DNA from: Planctomycetaceae bacterium
GTDB taxonomy: Bacteria > Planctomycetota > Planctomycetia > Pirellulales > Thermoguttaceae
Direction of reading: 5' to 3'
Length of the DNA stretch: 5,211 nucleotides
Assembly (NCBI GenBank): GCA_031274045.1
Contig: JAISQS010000732.1
Coordinates: 1 to 5,211, forward strand
Shown here: in pieces, positions 1 to 5,211 of the stretch
Position numbering within the stretch: position 1 is the first letter of the stretch
How the letters are laid out: the number at the start of each line of letters is the position of its first letter
Translations under genes and position numbers: made by a program
The notes under the pieces: generated by a model
Seen by the model: only the letters and a program-made list of their open reading frames with translations
Databases searched by the model: none
Told to the model about the DNA's origin: nothing

Positions 1-750
1 ACCGCAATAATTATCTGCGACATGTGGGACAAAATGCCCTGCATCCCAGTCGAAGCCCGCGCAAACGAACTCGCAAAAGAAATCGAAAAAGTCATAACAA
101 TCGCCCGAAAAAAAGGCATATTGATCATACACGCTCCCAGCGGAGACCTCGAAAACTTTGACAAAAACTACCCCGAAAAACCAAAAGCACGCGAAACATC
201 AAAAGAATACCGCAAAGGCTTCGGGAACTCGAAACATTGGGACGCATGGGAACACAGCTCACCAAGCGAAGACGGAATCCGATTCCCCGTAGACGTAGGA
301 GACGGCGGATGCAACCGCCCCGAATGCGAAGGCAGACCACACATCCTCCGACAAACCAACCTAATAACCATCGCAGATAACGATGTCCTCACCGACGACT
401 ACGTCGAAATAAAAGATTACACAAAAGCAAAAGGAATAAAAAATATCATCCTCATGGGTGTACACACAAATATGTGCATCATCGGAAGACCATTCGGATT
501 GCGGGCAATGAAAAAAGCCGGTTACAACGTTACTCTAATGAGAGACATGACAGACGCATCATACAACAACGATTACCCAAAAACTCCCGTTTGGCCAAAC
601 GTCGATCACTACGCCGGATTAGCACTCATCCTCGAACACATCGAAAAATACATTTGCCCAACACTAACATCCACAGATTTCACCAACAAACCACCATTCC
701 AATTCGCCGAATCCATAAAGAAAAATAAAGAACCAAAAGAACAAAAATAA
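1..750 (+). CDS. Isochorismatase-like cysteine hydrolase, 5' partial
   Basis: The reading frame is open from base 1, so the gene begins upstream of the window; 249 residues are visible. The first in-frame ATG (22) cannot be the true start, because the catalytic Asp of the family lies just before it in IIICDMWD (GAC at 19-21). The nucleophile is the Cys of GVHTNMC (TGC at 475-477), followed by GRPFGLRAM and RDMTDASYN. The C-terminal part, HIEKYICPTLTS, is also typical of the planctomycete branch as I remember it. Family members hydrolyse amide or ether bonds (nicotinamidase, isochorismatase, related amidases) with an Asp-Lys-Cys triad; the substrate here cannot be read from sequence. The position where Lys is expected appears to be Arg (CGA at 349-351, in ILRQT). 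A Cys pair occurs in GGCNRPEC. The last 25 residues are Lys-rich and probably disordered. Codons favour A or C at third positions. Family assignment is firm, exact activity is not. Confidence 0.88.
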   Translation, partial: TAIIICDMWDKMPCIPVEARANELAKEIEKVITIARKKGILIIHAPSGDLENFDKNYPEKPKARETSKEYRKGFGNSKHWDAWEHSSPSEDGIRFPVDVGDGGCNRPECEGRPHILRQTNLITIADNDVLTDDYVEIKDYTKAKGIKNIILMGVHTNMCIIGRPFGLRAMKKAGYNVTLMRDMTDASYNNDYPKTPVWPNVDHYAGLALILEHIEKYICPTLTSTDFTNKPPFQFAESIKKNKEPKEQK

Positions 751-774
751 AAACACCCCAACCACACAAACAAA

Positions 775-835
775 CCCCCAACACAATCCGTTTTTTTACC
801 AAAGAGAATTTGAGCGTGTTGGCGGCGTTTTTTTT
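775..835 (+). terminator. Probable intrinsic terminator of the hydrolase gene
   Basis: CCAACAC (778-784) pairs perfectly with GTGTTGG (816-822). Two more C-G pairs lie outside after one mismatch (775-776 with 824-825). A run of eight T (828-835) follows within three bases. The loop is long (31 nt), which weakens the call, but the position 25 bases after the stop codon and the T-run support it. Confidence 0.45.
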
Positions 836-841
836 ATTCGG

Positions 842-874
842 TTGACTTGTGTTGGTTCTTTGGGTTGCTATAAT
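842..874 (+). promoter_or_regulatory. Extended -10 sigma-70-type promoter for the oxidoreductase gene
   Basis: A perfect TATAAT (869-874) is preceded by TG one base upstream (866-867), making an extended -10 element. The -35 candidate is TTGTGT (847-852) with a 16-base spacer; a better-looking TTGACT (842-847) is 21 bases away, which is too far for normal use. Transcription should start near 881, giving a leader of about 104 nt before the ATG at 985. The promoter lies just after the predicted terminator of the upstream gene, so the oxidoreductase is probably transcribed on its own. Confidence 0.6.
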
Positions 875-936
875 TCGCCGCTCTCGCCGCAAGATTGGGT
901 GGATTTTGTTGGGTTATGTTGTTTGAATTGCGGCAG

Positions 937-951
937 ATGTTCCTTGAACAT
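937..951 (+). promoter_or_regulatory. Inverted repeat in the oxidoreductase leader
   Basis: ATGTTC (937-942) and GAACAT (946-951) form a perfect dyad around the triplet CTT. As DNA it could be an operator downstream of the transcription start; as RNA it would be a six-pair hairpin about 23 bases before the ribosome binding site. There is no direct evidence of function. Confidence 0.25.
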
Positions 952-984
952 TACATTAAAAACCAAAACCAATGGAGGTATTCC

Positions 985-2346
985 ATGAAAAGACGCGATT
1001 TCGTCAAATCAACCACGCTCGCTATCGGAGCCGGTTTGACCATATTAACCAACGGCATCAACGCAGCAGAAACAAAAGCAAATAATAAAATCAATATCGC
1101 ATTGATCGGATGCGGCGGTCGAGGCAGTGCCTTGCTGCTGGGCTTCGATTACCCGGGCGCGAGAATTAAAGGATTCAGCGAATTTGATGATGTCAACGTC
1201 CTCTACACCTGCGATGTCCAAAAAGATCGCGGCGAGAAAGTTGCCCAAAAAGCAAACGCCAAATACACCGCCGATATGCGTACCGTTTTGGACGATGCCA
1301 AAGTTGACGCTGTGGTTTGCGCCCTTCCCGATCACTGGCACGCATTGGCGGCGGTTCGAGCTTGCCAAGCGGGTAAAGATGTCTTCACCGAGAAACCCGC
1401 TTCCCATTCAGGTTGGGAAGGGGAAAAGATGGTCGAAGCCGCCCGCAAATACAAACGAATCGTCCAACACGGAACGCAAAACCGAAGCGCAGAATACAAC
1501 TTCACCGCAAAGAAATATATAGAAGAAGGAAAATTGGGCAAAATTCACCTTTGTCGCGTGTTCAATCAAAAACTTGAAATGAACTCCTTCAAGATAAAGA
1601 ACGAACCCACGCCAAACGGACTCAATTGGAGCGAGTGGCTTGGACCAGCCAAAGACCGTCCATATTCTTCTACGATTTTGCATAGAAATTGGCATGAGCT
1701 TTGGGATTTTTCGTCCGGTGATATTCTGAACGACGGCGTGCATCAGATTGATCTTGCGCGTTGGCTTGTTGGCAAGGAGTTCCCCGAATCCGCTTACGCA
1801 GTCGGCGGCAGATTCACCGACCAGAGCGATGCCGAAACGCCCGACACCCTGATCGCAACCTACAAATACGATGATTTGATTTTCACGGTTGAGGAAACTT
1901 TGTACACGCGATACATGTACAAAATAGATTCCACAGTCCGCATGACAGACATGGTTCCTTACTGGATGCAATGCGCGACGGCAATAGAATTGTACGGAAC
2001 AAAAGGTCTGATGAAGATTGGCAGACACGGCGGGGGGTGGCAAGTTTTCGACAGACCCAAAGACAGACAACCGGTCATCAAAGAAACCGGACACGGCAGA
2101 TTTCCCGACGTTCCACACAAACAGAATTTTTTGGAATCGATCAGAACGCGTGAGTTACCAAACGCGGATATTGAAAAAGGACACCGCAGCACTGCGTTGG
2201 TGCATTACTCAACAATTTCGTACAGGTTGGGTGGAGTTGCCCTGAAAATAAACACCGAAACAGGCAGAATCGAAGACAATAAAGAAGCCGAAAAATACTG
2301 GAAACGAGACTACCGCGAACAATACGCAATCCCCGATGAAGTCTAA
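985..2346 (+). CDS. Tat-exported Gfo/Idh/MocA family oxidoreductase
   Basis: This encodes 453 residues. The start at 985 is chosen over the in-frame ATG at 895 because GGAGG (974-978) sits six bases before it and the protein then opens with a twin-arginine signal: MKRRDFVK, a hydrophobic stretch (residues 10-22) and a small-residue region ending NAA (26-28). Export by Tat of a folded, cofactor-loaded enzyme is therefore likely. The NAD(P)-binding Rossmann fold begins near residue 36 with the glycine motif IGCGGRG (41-47). The EKP motif holds the Lys usually placed in the active site (Lys137). SGDILNDGVHQIDLARW (244-260) carries the conserved His253 and Asp256 of the C-terminal substrate domain. 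Family members oxidise or rearrange sugars, inositols and related polyols; the substrate is not predictable. Many paralogues of this exported type occur in planctomycetes. The gene has its own promoter and a strong terminator. Synonymous codon choice changes inside it: A/C-ending in most parts, G/T-ending near 1650-1790. Confidence 0.92.
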   Translation: MKRRDFVKSTTLAIGAGLTILTNGINAAETKANNKINIALIGCGGRGSALLLGFDYPGARIKGFSEFDDVNVLYTCDVQKDRGEKVAQKANAKYTADMRTVLDDAKVDAVVCALPDHWHALAAVRACQAGKDVFTEKPASHSGWEGEKMVEAARKYKRIVQHGTQNRSAEYNFTAKKYIEEGKLGKIHLCRVFNQKLEMNSFKIKNEPTPNGLNWSEWLGPAKDRPYSSTILHRNWHELWDFSSGDILNDGVHQIDLARWLVGKEFPESAYAVGGRFTDQSDAETPDTLIATYKYDDLIFTVEETLYTRYMYKIDSTVRMTDMVPYWMQCATAIELYGTKGLMKIGRHGGGWQVFDRPKDRQPVIKETGHGRFPDVPHKQNFLESIRTRELPNADIEKGHRSTALVHYSTISYRLGGVALKINTETGRIEDNKEAEKYWKRDYREQYAIPDEV

Positions 2347-2357
2347 CACAATCAACA

Positions 2358-2441
2358 ACCCACACGACAACCCAAAAAACATCCAAACGCACATCACAAG
2401 GTTTAAGTTTTTCGGATTGTCGTGTTGGTGTGGGTCTTTTT
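2358..2441 (+). terminator. Long rho-independent terminator after the oxidoreductase
   Basis: Bases 2362-2380 pair with 2407-2425 at 17 of 19 positions, including a perfect nine-base stretch, ACACGACAA (2362-2370) with TTGTCGTGT (2417-2425). Outside this, ACCC (2358-2361) can pair with GGGT (2432-2435) across a six-base bulge. A run of five T (2437-2441) follows directly. The hairpin starts 12 bases after the stop codon at 2344-2346. This combination is a convincing intrinsic terminator. Confidence 0.7.
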
Positions 2442-2466
2442 GTTGGTGGTTGTGGTATATCCCTCA

Positions 2467-2494
2467 TTGTGTTGGGGCGTATTTTTGTTATGAT
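2467..2494 (+). promoter_or_regulatory. Extended -10 promoter for the zinc-ribbon gene
   Basis: TTGTGT (2467-2472) and TATGAT (2489-2494) are 16 bases apart, and TG (2486-2487) stands one base before the -10 box. The design is the same as in the promoter upstream of the oxidoreductase, with 23 of 35 aligned bases identical from the -35 hexamer onward (847-881 against 2467-2501). The predicted start near 2501 leaves a leader of about 122 nt. Confidence 0.45.
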
Positions 2495-2516
2495 ATTCCG
2501 CCCTTGAGTTGGTTGG

Positions 2517-2555
2517 TATTTTGCCGGAGTTTTTGGGTGTGTTTTATTTTGCCGG
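2517..2555 (+). repeat. Two copies of an 11-base direct repeat in a leader
   Basis: TATTTTGCCGG occurs at 2517-2527 and again, exactly, at 2545-2555, with a period of 28 bases. Both copies lie in the predicted untranslated leader of the zinc-ribbon gene. They might be binding sites or chance in a base-biased region. Confidence 0.35.
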
Positions 2556-2622
2556 TATTGGTACGAACCTCCTTGTTTTAAATTAGTCTTTTCAAGTATT
2601 TCCTTATATTCATAAAATTGCG

Positions 2623-3360
2623 ATGGAAAAATCGAACGACATTCGTGGCGTATTGGAACGTATACACAATTTGCAGTCTCAGCTTGGCGAGCTAAACGGT
2701 CGATTGCGGCGCGGCAAATTGCTTATGAAATCACAAAGCGACGCGATAGATAAAAACGCGGCAACATTGCAAAAAATAAACGATGAGTACAACAAGTTAC
2801 GCGGCTATGCGAAACAAAAGGAGCTTGAAGTTACCCATAATGATCAGAATCTTGAGCGTCGCCGGACGCAGTTGCGTGAGGCGAAATCTAACAAAGAATA
2901 TCAAGCATTGCAATCGCAAATTGCAGCCGACGAAGCGGCGCGTGGGGTGCTTGATGATGAGGCGATTGAGGCGATAGAGAAGGCGGATGAGTTCTTTGTG
3001 AATATTGAAGCGGCGGAGGTGGAGTTGAAGAAGTCTCAGGATTTATTTGAGCGGACGAAAAAGAAATACTTTGAGGACAAGCCTGTTATTGAGGCGGATA
3101 TAGTGACGGTGAGTGAGTTGCTTAAGGTTGAGGAGGTGAAGTTGCCGCGTGATTTCAAGGAGATTTATGATCGTCTTGTGCGTACAGTCGGCGGCAAGGA
3201 ATCTTTGTCTGTTGTGGAGAACCAGCGGTATTGCGGTGCGTGTAATCACCAAATCCCAATAAATTCTCTCGCAATAATTTTGCAAAAAAAACCTATCGTT
3301 TGCAGCTCTTGTGCAAGATTACTCTACGTTCCCAAAGACTTCGTATTCGAGCGGGGTTAA
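2623..3360 (+). CDS. Coiled-coil and C4 zinc-ribbon protein (DUF164, CdsZ/FlgZ-like)
   Basis: This encodes 245 residues. Residues 1-150 are charged and heptad-like, predicting a long antiparallel coiled coil. Within it, SNKEYQALQSQI (89-100) matches the turn motif I know from DUF164 proteins. The C-terminus is a zinc ribbon with ligands CGAC (Cys204, Cys207) and CSSC (Cys227, Cys230), followed by ARLLYVP. Length and architecture fit the family. Characterised relatives are chlamydial CdsZ and Helicobacter FlgZ (HP0958), the latter a chaperone- or RNA-binding-like factor in flagellar and RpoN control; most members have no known role, and the function here is open. There are no membrane segments or signal peptide. 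No Shine-Dalgarno sequence precedes the ATG (upstream is CATAAAATTGCG), yet this is the first ATG of the coiled coil and no better start is seen. Third codon positions are strongly G/T-ending over 2940-3235 and switch to A/C-rich in the zinc ribbon. Confidence 0.85.
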   Translation: MEKSNDIRGVLERIHNLQSQLGELNGRLRRGKLLMKSQSDAIDKNAATLQKINDEYNKLRGYAKQKELEVTHNDQNLERRRTQLREAKSNKEYQALQSQIAADEAARGVLDDEAIEAIEKADEFFVNIEAAEVELKKSQDLFERTKKKYFEDKPVIEADIVTVSELLKVEEVKLPRDFKEIYDRLVRTVGGKESLSVVENQRYCGACNHQIPINSLAIILQKKPIVCSSCARLLYVPKDFVFERG

Positions 3361-3467
3361 AAGTTTGAGTTGCGGCGGATGCGGATGGTGTCTGATTTTG
3401 GATTACGGGATTTTTTGGTTTGTGGAGTTTGTTTGTTGTGTTTTTTGGGATGTTTTTGTGTTGTGCC

Positions 3468-3481
3468 GGTTTGTAATTTGC
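3468..3481 (+). promoter_or_regulatory. Weak sigma-54-like site upstream of the CheY-like gene
   Basis: GG (3468-3469) and GC (3480-3481) are separated by exactly ten bases, and the downstream half reads TTGC, as in the -12 element of RpoN promoters. The -24 half is poor (CGGTTT where TGGCAC is expected). An eight-base palindrome, TTGCGCAA (3478-3485), overlaps the site, and GTAATTT is repeated at 3473-3479 and 3487-3493. No good sigma-70 promoter was found in 3361-3540. This could be chance. Confidence 0.2.
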
Positions 3482-3534
3482 GCAACGTAATTTAGTTTTT
3501 AGATCGAGTTGGTCTATTTTTACAAATTGATTTT

Positions 3535-3540
3535 GGGAGG
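3535..3540 (+). promoter_or_regulatory. Ribosome binding site of the CheY-like gene
   Basis: GGGAGG lies eight bases before the ATG at 3549. It is the strongest Shine-Dalgarno match in the window and fixes the start. It contrasts with the zinc-ribbon gene just upstream, which has none. Confidence 0.75.
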
Positions 3541-3548
3541 AAATTTTA

Positions 3549-3917
3549 ATGACACGGGTTTTAGTGGCGGATGATTCGAGTACGATGCGGAAGATAATTC
3601 TTCGGTCGCTTCAGGCGGTAGGTATAAAAGACGTGGCGGAAGCGGCGGACGGGTCGCAAGCTGTTGAGCTTTTTGCGCCGGGCAAGTTTGACATGGTGTT
3701 GACGGATTGGAATATGCCGGGCAAAACGGGGCTTGAAGTTCTCAAAGAAATACGGGCTTTGGATGCAAAAATACCGGTGATAATGGTGACAACCGAAGCG
3801 GAAAAGTCTCGTGTATTGGAGGCGATTCAGGCGGGTGTTACGGATTATCTCGTGAAGCCGTTCACATCGGACACGTTGCGAGAAAAGCTGGAAAAACACG
3901 GATTCAACAACGGATAA
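3549..3917 (+). CDS. Single-domain CheY-like response regulator
   Basis: This encodes 122 residues, a complete receiver domain with no output domain. The key residues are present: the acidic pair Asp8-Asp9, phospho-acceptor Asp53 in LTDWNMPG, the switch Thr81 in VIMVTTEAEK, Tyr100 and Lys103 in DYLVKPF. TDWNMPG, MVTTEA and the aromatic at position 100 are close to chemotaxis CheY rather than to generic receivers, so binding to a flagellar switch is possible. Stand-alone receivers also serve in phosphorelays and other outputs, and no histidine kinase or flagellar gene is visible here to decide. A GGGAGG site eight bases upstream fixes the start. The 188-base spacer before it argues for its own promoter. 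Codons are G/T-biased, unlike the first gene. The last five codons and the stop are duplicated in tandem just downstream. Confidence 0.9.
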   Translation: MTRVLVADDSSTMRKIILRSLQAVGIKDVAEAADGSQAVELFAPGKFDMVLTDWNMPGKTGLEVLKEIRALDAKIPVIMVTTEAEKSRVLEAIQAGVTDYLVKPFTSDTLREKLEKHGFNNG

Positions 3918-3949
3918 TTTTTTCGGATACAACAACGAATAAATTATTC
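3900..3949 (+). repeat. 25-base tandem duplication of the cheY 3' end
   Basis: Bases 3900-3924 and 3925-3949 match at 21 of 25 positions. The first copy encodes the final GFNNG and stop of the CheY-like protein; the second would read GYNNE and stop in its own frame. The second copy is therefore a decayed duplicate of the gene's tail. Bases 3911-3920 can also pair with 3941-3951 in an AT-rich hairpin, but no T-run follows. Confidence 0.6.
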
Positions 3950-4027
3950 CGATTGCTACGAATTCGGTTCTACACAAAACGTACTAATACAAAGTTCCCT
4001 GATTGTTTGAGACTGATTATTAGTGGA

Positions 4028-4117
4028 TTTTACCGCAAAGAACGCGAAGATCACACAAAGAACGCAATTAAATTCCTTGCGAACTTTGCGAAAACTTTTG
4101 CGAACTTTGCGGTGAAA
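4028..4117. repeat. Structured palindromic repeat of about 90 bp
   Basis: The outer arms 4028-4040 and 4105-4117 pair over 13 positions (one G-T wobble), with the core ACCGCAAAG/CTTTGCGGT. After a tandem A-A mismatch (4041-4042 with 4103-4104), 4043-4049 pairs with 4096-4102. A second hairpin is nested inside: CAAAG (4056-4060) with CTTTG (4084-4088), another AA/AA mismatch, then CGCAA (4063-4067) with TTGCG (4077-4081), closing a nine-base loop. The right arm also holds an exact 14-base direct repeat (4077-4090 and 4098-4111, period 21). From memory, short dispersed repeats built on CGCAAAGAACGC occur in many environmental bacterial genomes; I could not search for copies. The element lies between two convergent genes and enters the second one. 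Confidence 0.75.
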
Positions 4118-5204
4118 ATTCTTCCATTAAATTGGTCAACTGTTCGTCGTCTTTTTTGAATTGTTGATTGTGTGAAGGGATAACTTTGTAACCGGAACTC
4201 GAAGTGATAATAACTTCTTGTCTGAATTGTCTTATGTTACCACTACCAGGGACACTGTTGTCAAACTGCTCCAATATAGTGTCCTTCGTCTGTACATCCC
4301 CGTAGAAGGCATTGCGGGTGTCTAACATTAGCAAGCCGAGATATTCTGCTTCTTTCTCTATTTCGTAGGTTAGTTTACTATTTATTTTTTCTGCTGCGAG
4401 TGCGTTGGCAGTCGGGTTGTTTCCTTTCGTTTTAACATCGGTGATTGTCAATTTGCCTTGATCGTCGATTTTCATGGAGAAATCCACGACTTCCGAATCG
4501 CCGAACAGTTCGAAGATGTCCGAGCGTAATTCTTTGATAAACTCACTAAAATCCGGCTCACGATTAAGTAACCATGCTTCGCGATCAATTTCTCTCCCCC
4601 ATTCGGCAGGATCGTATTCAGGTGGCATAAATCCTTTGGTGAAGAGGTGAGGATTTTCCTTTATGTTAAGTGCAGATGAGTTGAAAGCGGATTCGAGAGC
4701 TAGGCAAACTTCCGTCGCCAAATCCGGGTCGACGCTGGTGTCGGAAACGTCGGGGGCAAACATGAAAATGCCATCCAGACTTATACCGAAATTAGAACAA
4801 TATCCTTGATTAAAATCAACCGGGTCTATTCCTTTCTCGTCCAAGACTTGAAGGAATATTTCGTTGAAAGTCTGAGTGGCGACCGGAAGTAGGTGAAATG
4901 CGAACCAATACGAACCATCTTCACGTTTCATTTCTTCTCTCATTTCGTCGGTTATTTCTACCGTTTGGGCGGTCGCGGTTTTCTCGTTCGTGTTGAAGGA
5001 AACGGTAGAAATAGAGGAACGCTTGTAAGTACCGGAAGAGGACAAAGCAGACGGAACATATTCATCTTTGAAGTTCCATGATGATGAGACCAATGACGAA
5101 GATTGAATATTGATCGCAACTCTAGCGGGAGTATTGACACCGACAGTTTGCCGTGAAGACTGAAAATTGTAATCTGAAAAAGGATTTTGAAATAAGTCTA
5201 TCAT
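4068..5204 (-). CDS. Uncharacterised 378-residue protein with repeat-derived C-terminus
   Basis: I do not recognise this family. The reading frame is long, free of stops and has balanced codon use, so it is very likely a real gene. The N-terminus (residues 1-80) is Ser/Thr/Asn-rich and probably disordered, with a DEYVPS segment (47-52). From residue 82 the protein is acidic and mainly helical. A compact stretch, VDFSMKIDDQGKLTITDVKT (240-259), looks like a beta-hairpin, followed by a helix ending AEYLGLLML (286-294). There is no signal peptide, membrane segment or clear catalytic motif. The general pattern, a disordered start, DxYxPS, then a 'DxxGxLTI' hairpin with helices, recalls uncharacterised proteins seen near flagellar genes, but that is a weak impression. 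The last 16 residues, FSPQSSQKFSQSSQGI, are encoded by the right arm of a palindromic repeat, and the stop codon sits in the repeat's loop. Only seven bases lie upstream of the ATG (GAATAAA), so no ribosome site can be seen and the frame may extend beyond the window. Confidence 0.75.
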   Translation of the reverse strand: MIDLFQNPFSDYNFQSSRQTVGVNTPARVAINIQSSSLVSSSWNFKDEYVPSALSSSGTYKRSSISTVSFNTNEKTATAQTVEITDEMREEMKREDGSYWFAFHLLPVATQTFNEIFLQVLDEKGIDPVDFNQGYCSNFGISLDGIFMFAPDVSDTSVDPDLATEVCLALESAFNSSALNIKENPHLFTKGFMPPEYDPAEWGREIDREAWLLNREPDFSEFIKELRSDIFELFGDSEVVDFSMKIDDQGKLTITDVKTKGNNPTANALAAEKINSKLTYEIEKEAEYLGLLMLDTRNAFYGDVQTKDTILEQFDNSVPGSGNIRQFRQEVIITSSSGYKVIPSHNQQFKKDDEQLTNLMEEFSPQSSQKFSQSSQGI

Positions 5205-5211
5205 TTTATTC

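Noticed and set aside
895..984. Upstream ATG extending the oxidoreductase by 30 residues
   Set aside because: It would bury the twin-arginine signal inside the protein and ignore the GGAGG site at 974-978. It also lies only about 14 bases after the predicted transcription start, with no ribosome site before it.
1408..2118. 236-codon frame on the minus strand
   Set aside because: It lies entirely opposite the well-supported oxidoreductase gene and its translation resembles no family.
2336..2581. 81-codon open frame after the oxidoreductase
   Set aside because: It runs through the terminator hairpin and promoter, overlaps the upstream gene, and its Trp/Cys/Phe-rich translation is what G+T-rich noncoding DNA produces.
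3911..3951. Hairpin after the CheY-like gene as a terminator
   Set aside because: The stem is AT-rich with a bulge and overlaps the stop codon, and no T-run follows on the + strand.
4028..4117. Reading the repeat as a CRISPR fragment or insertion sequence end
   Set aside because: There are no evenly spaced repeat units with spacers, no cas gene, no transposase and no target-site duplication that I can see.
3953..4159. 68-codon frame on the plus strand
   Set aside because: It lies across the palindromic repeat, has no ribosome binding site, and its repeated AKTFANFA-like residues come from the repeat itself.

Overview
The window holds five protein-coding genes: four on the + strand, then one on the - strand convergent with the fourth. 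Gene content suggests a Planctomycetota-like bacterium of moderate to low GC. The isochorismatase-like hydrolase with a CDMWD/GVHTNMC pattern, the Tat-exported Gfo/Idh/MocA dehydrogenase with an MKRRDF start, and the coiled-coil zinc-ribbon protein are all types I associate with that phylum. This is an inference from remembered families, not from a search.

Layout. 1-750: 3' part of a cysteine hydrolase whose start lies outside the window. 751-984: a probable hairpin terminator, then an extended -10 promoter (842-874) and a leader of about 100 nt. 985-2346: Tat-signal oxidoreductase. 2347-2622: a long, strong hairpin terminator (2358-2441), then a second promoter of nearly the same design (2467-2494) and a leader of about 120 nt. 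2623-3360: coiled-coil plus C4 zinc-ribbon protein (DUF164/CdsZ/FlgZ-like). 3361-3548: an extremely G+T-rich spacer with a weak sigma-54-like site. 3549-3917: single-domain CheY-like receiver. 3918-4067: spacer with a tandem duplication of the cheY 3' end and the left arm of a palindromic repeat. 4068-5204 (-): a 378-residue protein I do not recognise, whose last 16 codons lie inside that repeat.

Working together. The first two genes look like independent metabolic units, a cytoplasmic or exported amidase-type hydrolase and an exported sugar-type dehydrogenase, separated by a terminator and a promoter. The zinc-ribbon protein and the CheY-like receiver could belong to motility or signalling, because the Helicobacter FlgZ relative acts in flagellar and RpoN control. 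The sequence does not prove a link.

The most unusual features are at DNA level. One is the structured 90-bp palindromic repeat that supplies the C-terminus and stop codon of the unknown gene. The other is sharp switching between A+C-rich and G+T-rich sense strand, both between genes and inside genes. I see no mobile element, CRISPR array, RNA gene or defence system, and nothing that can honestly be called a new system.
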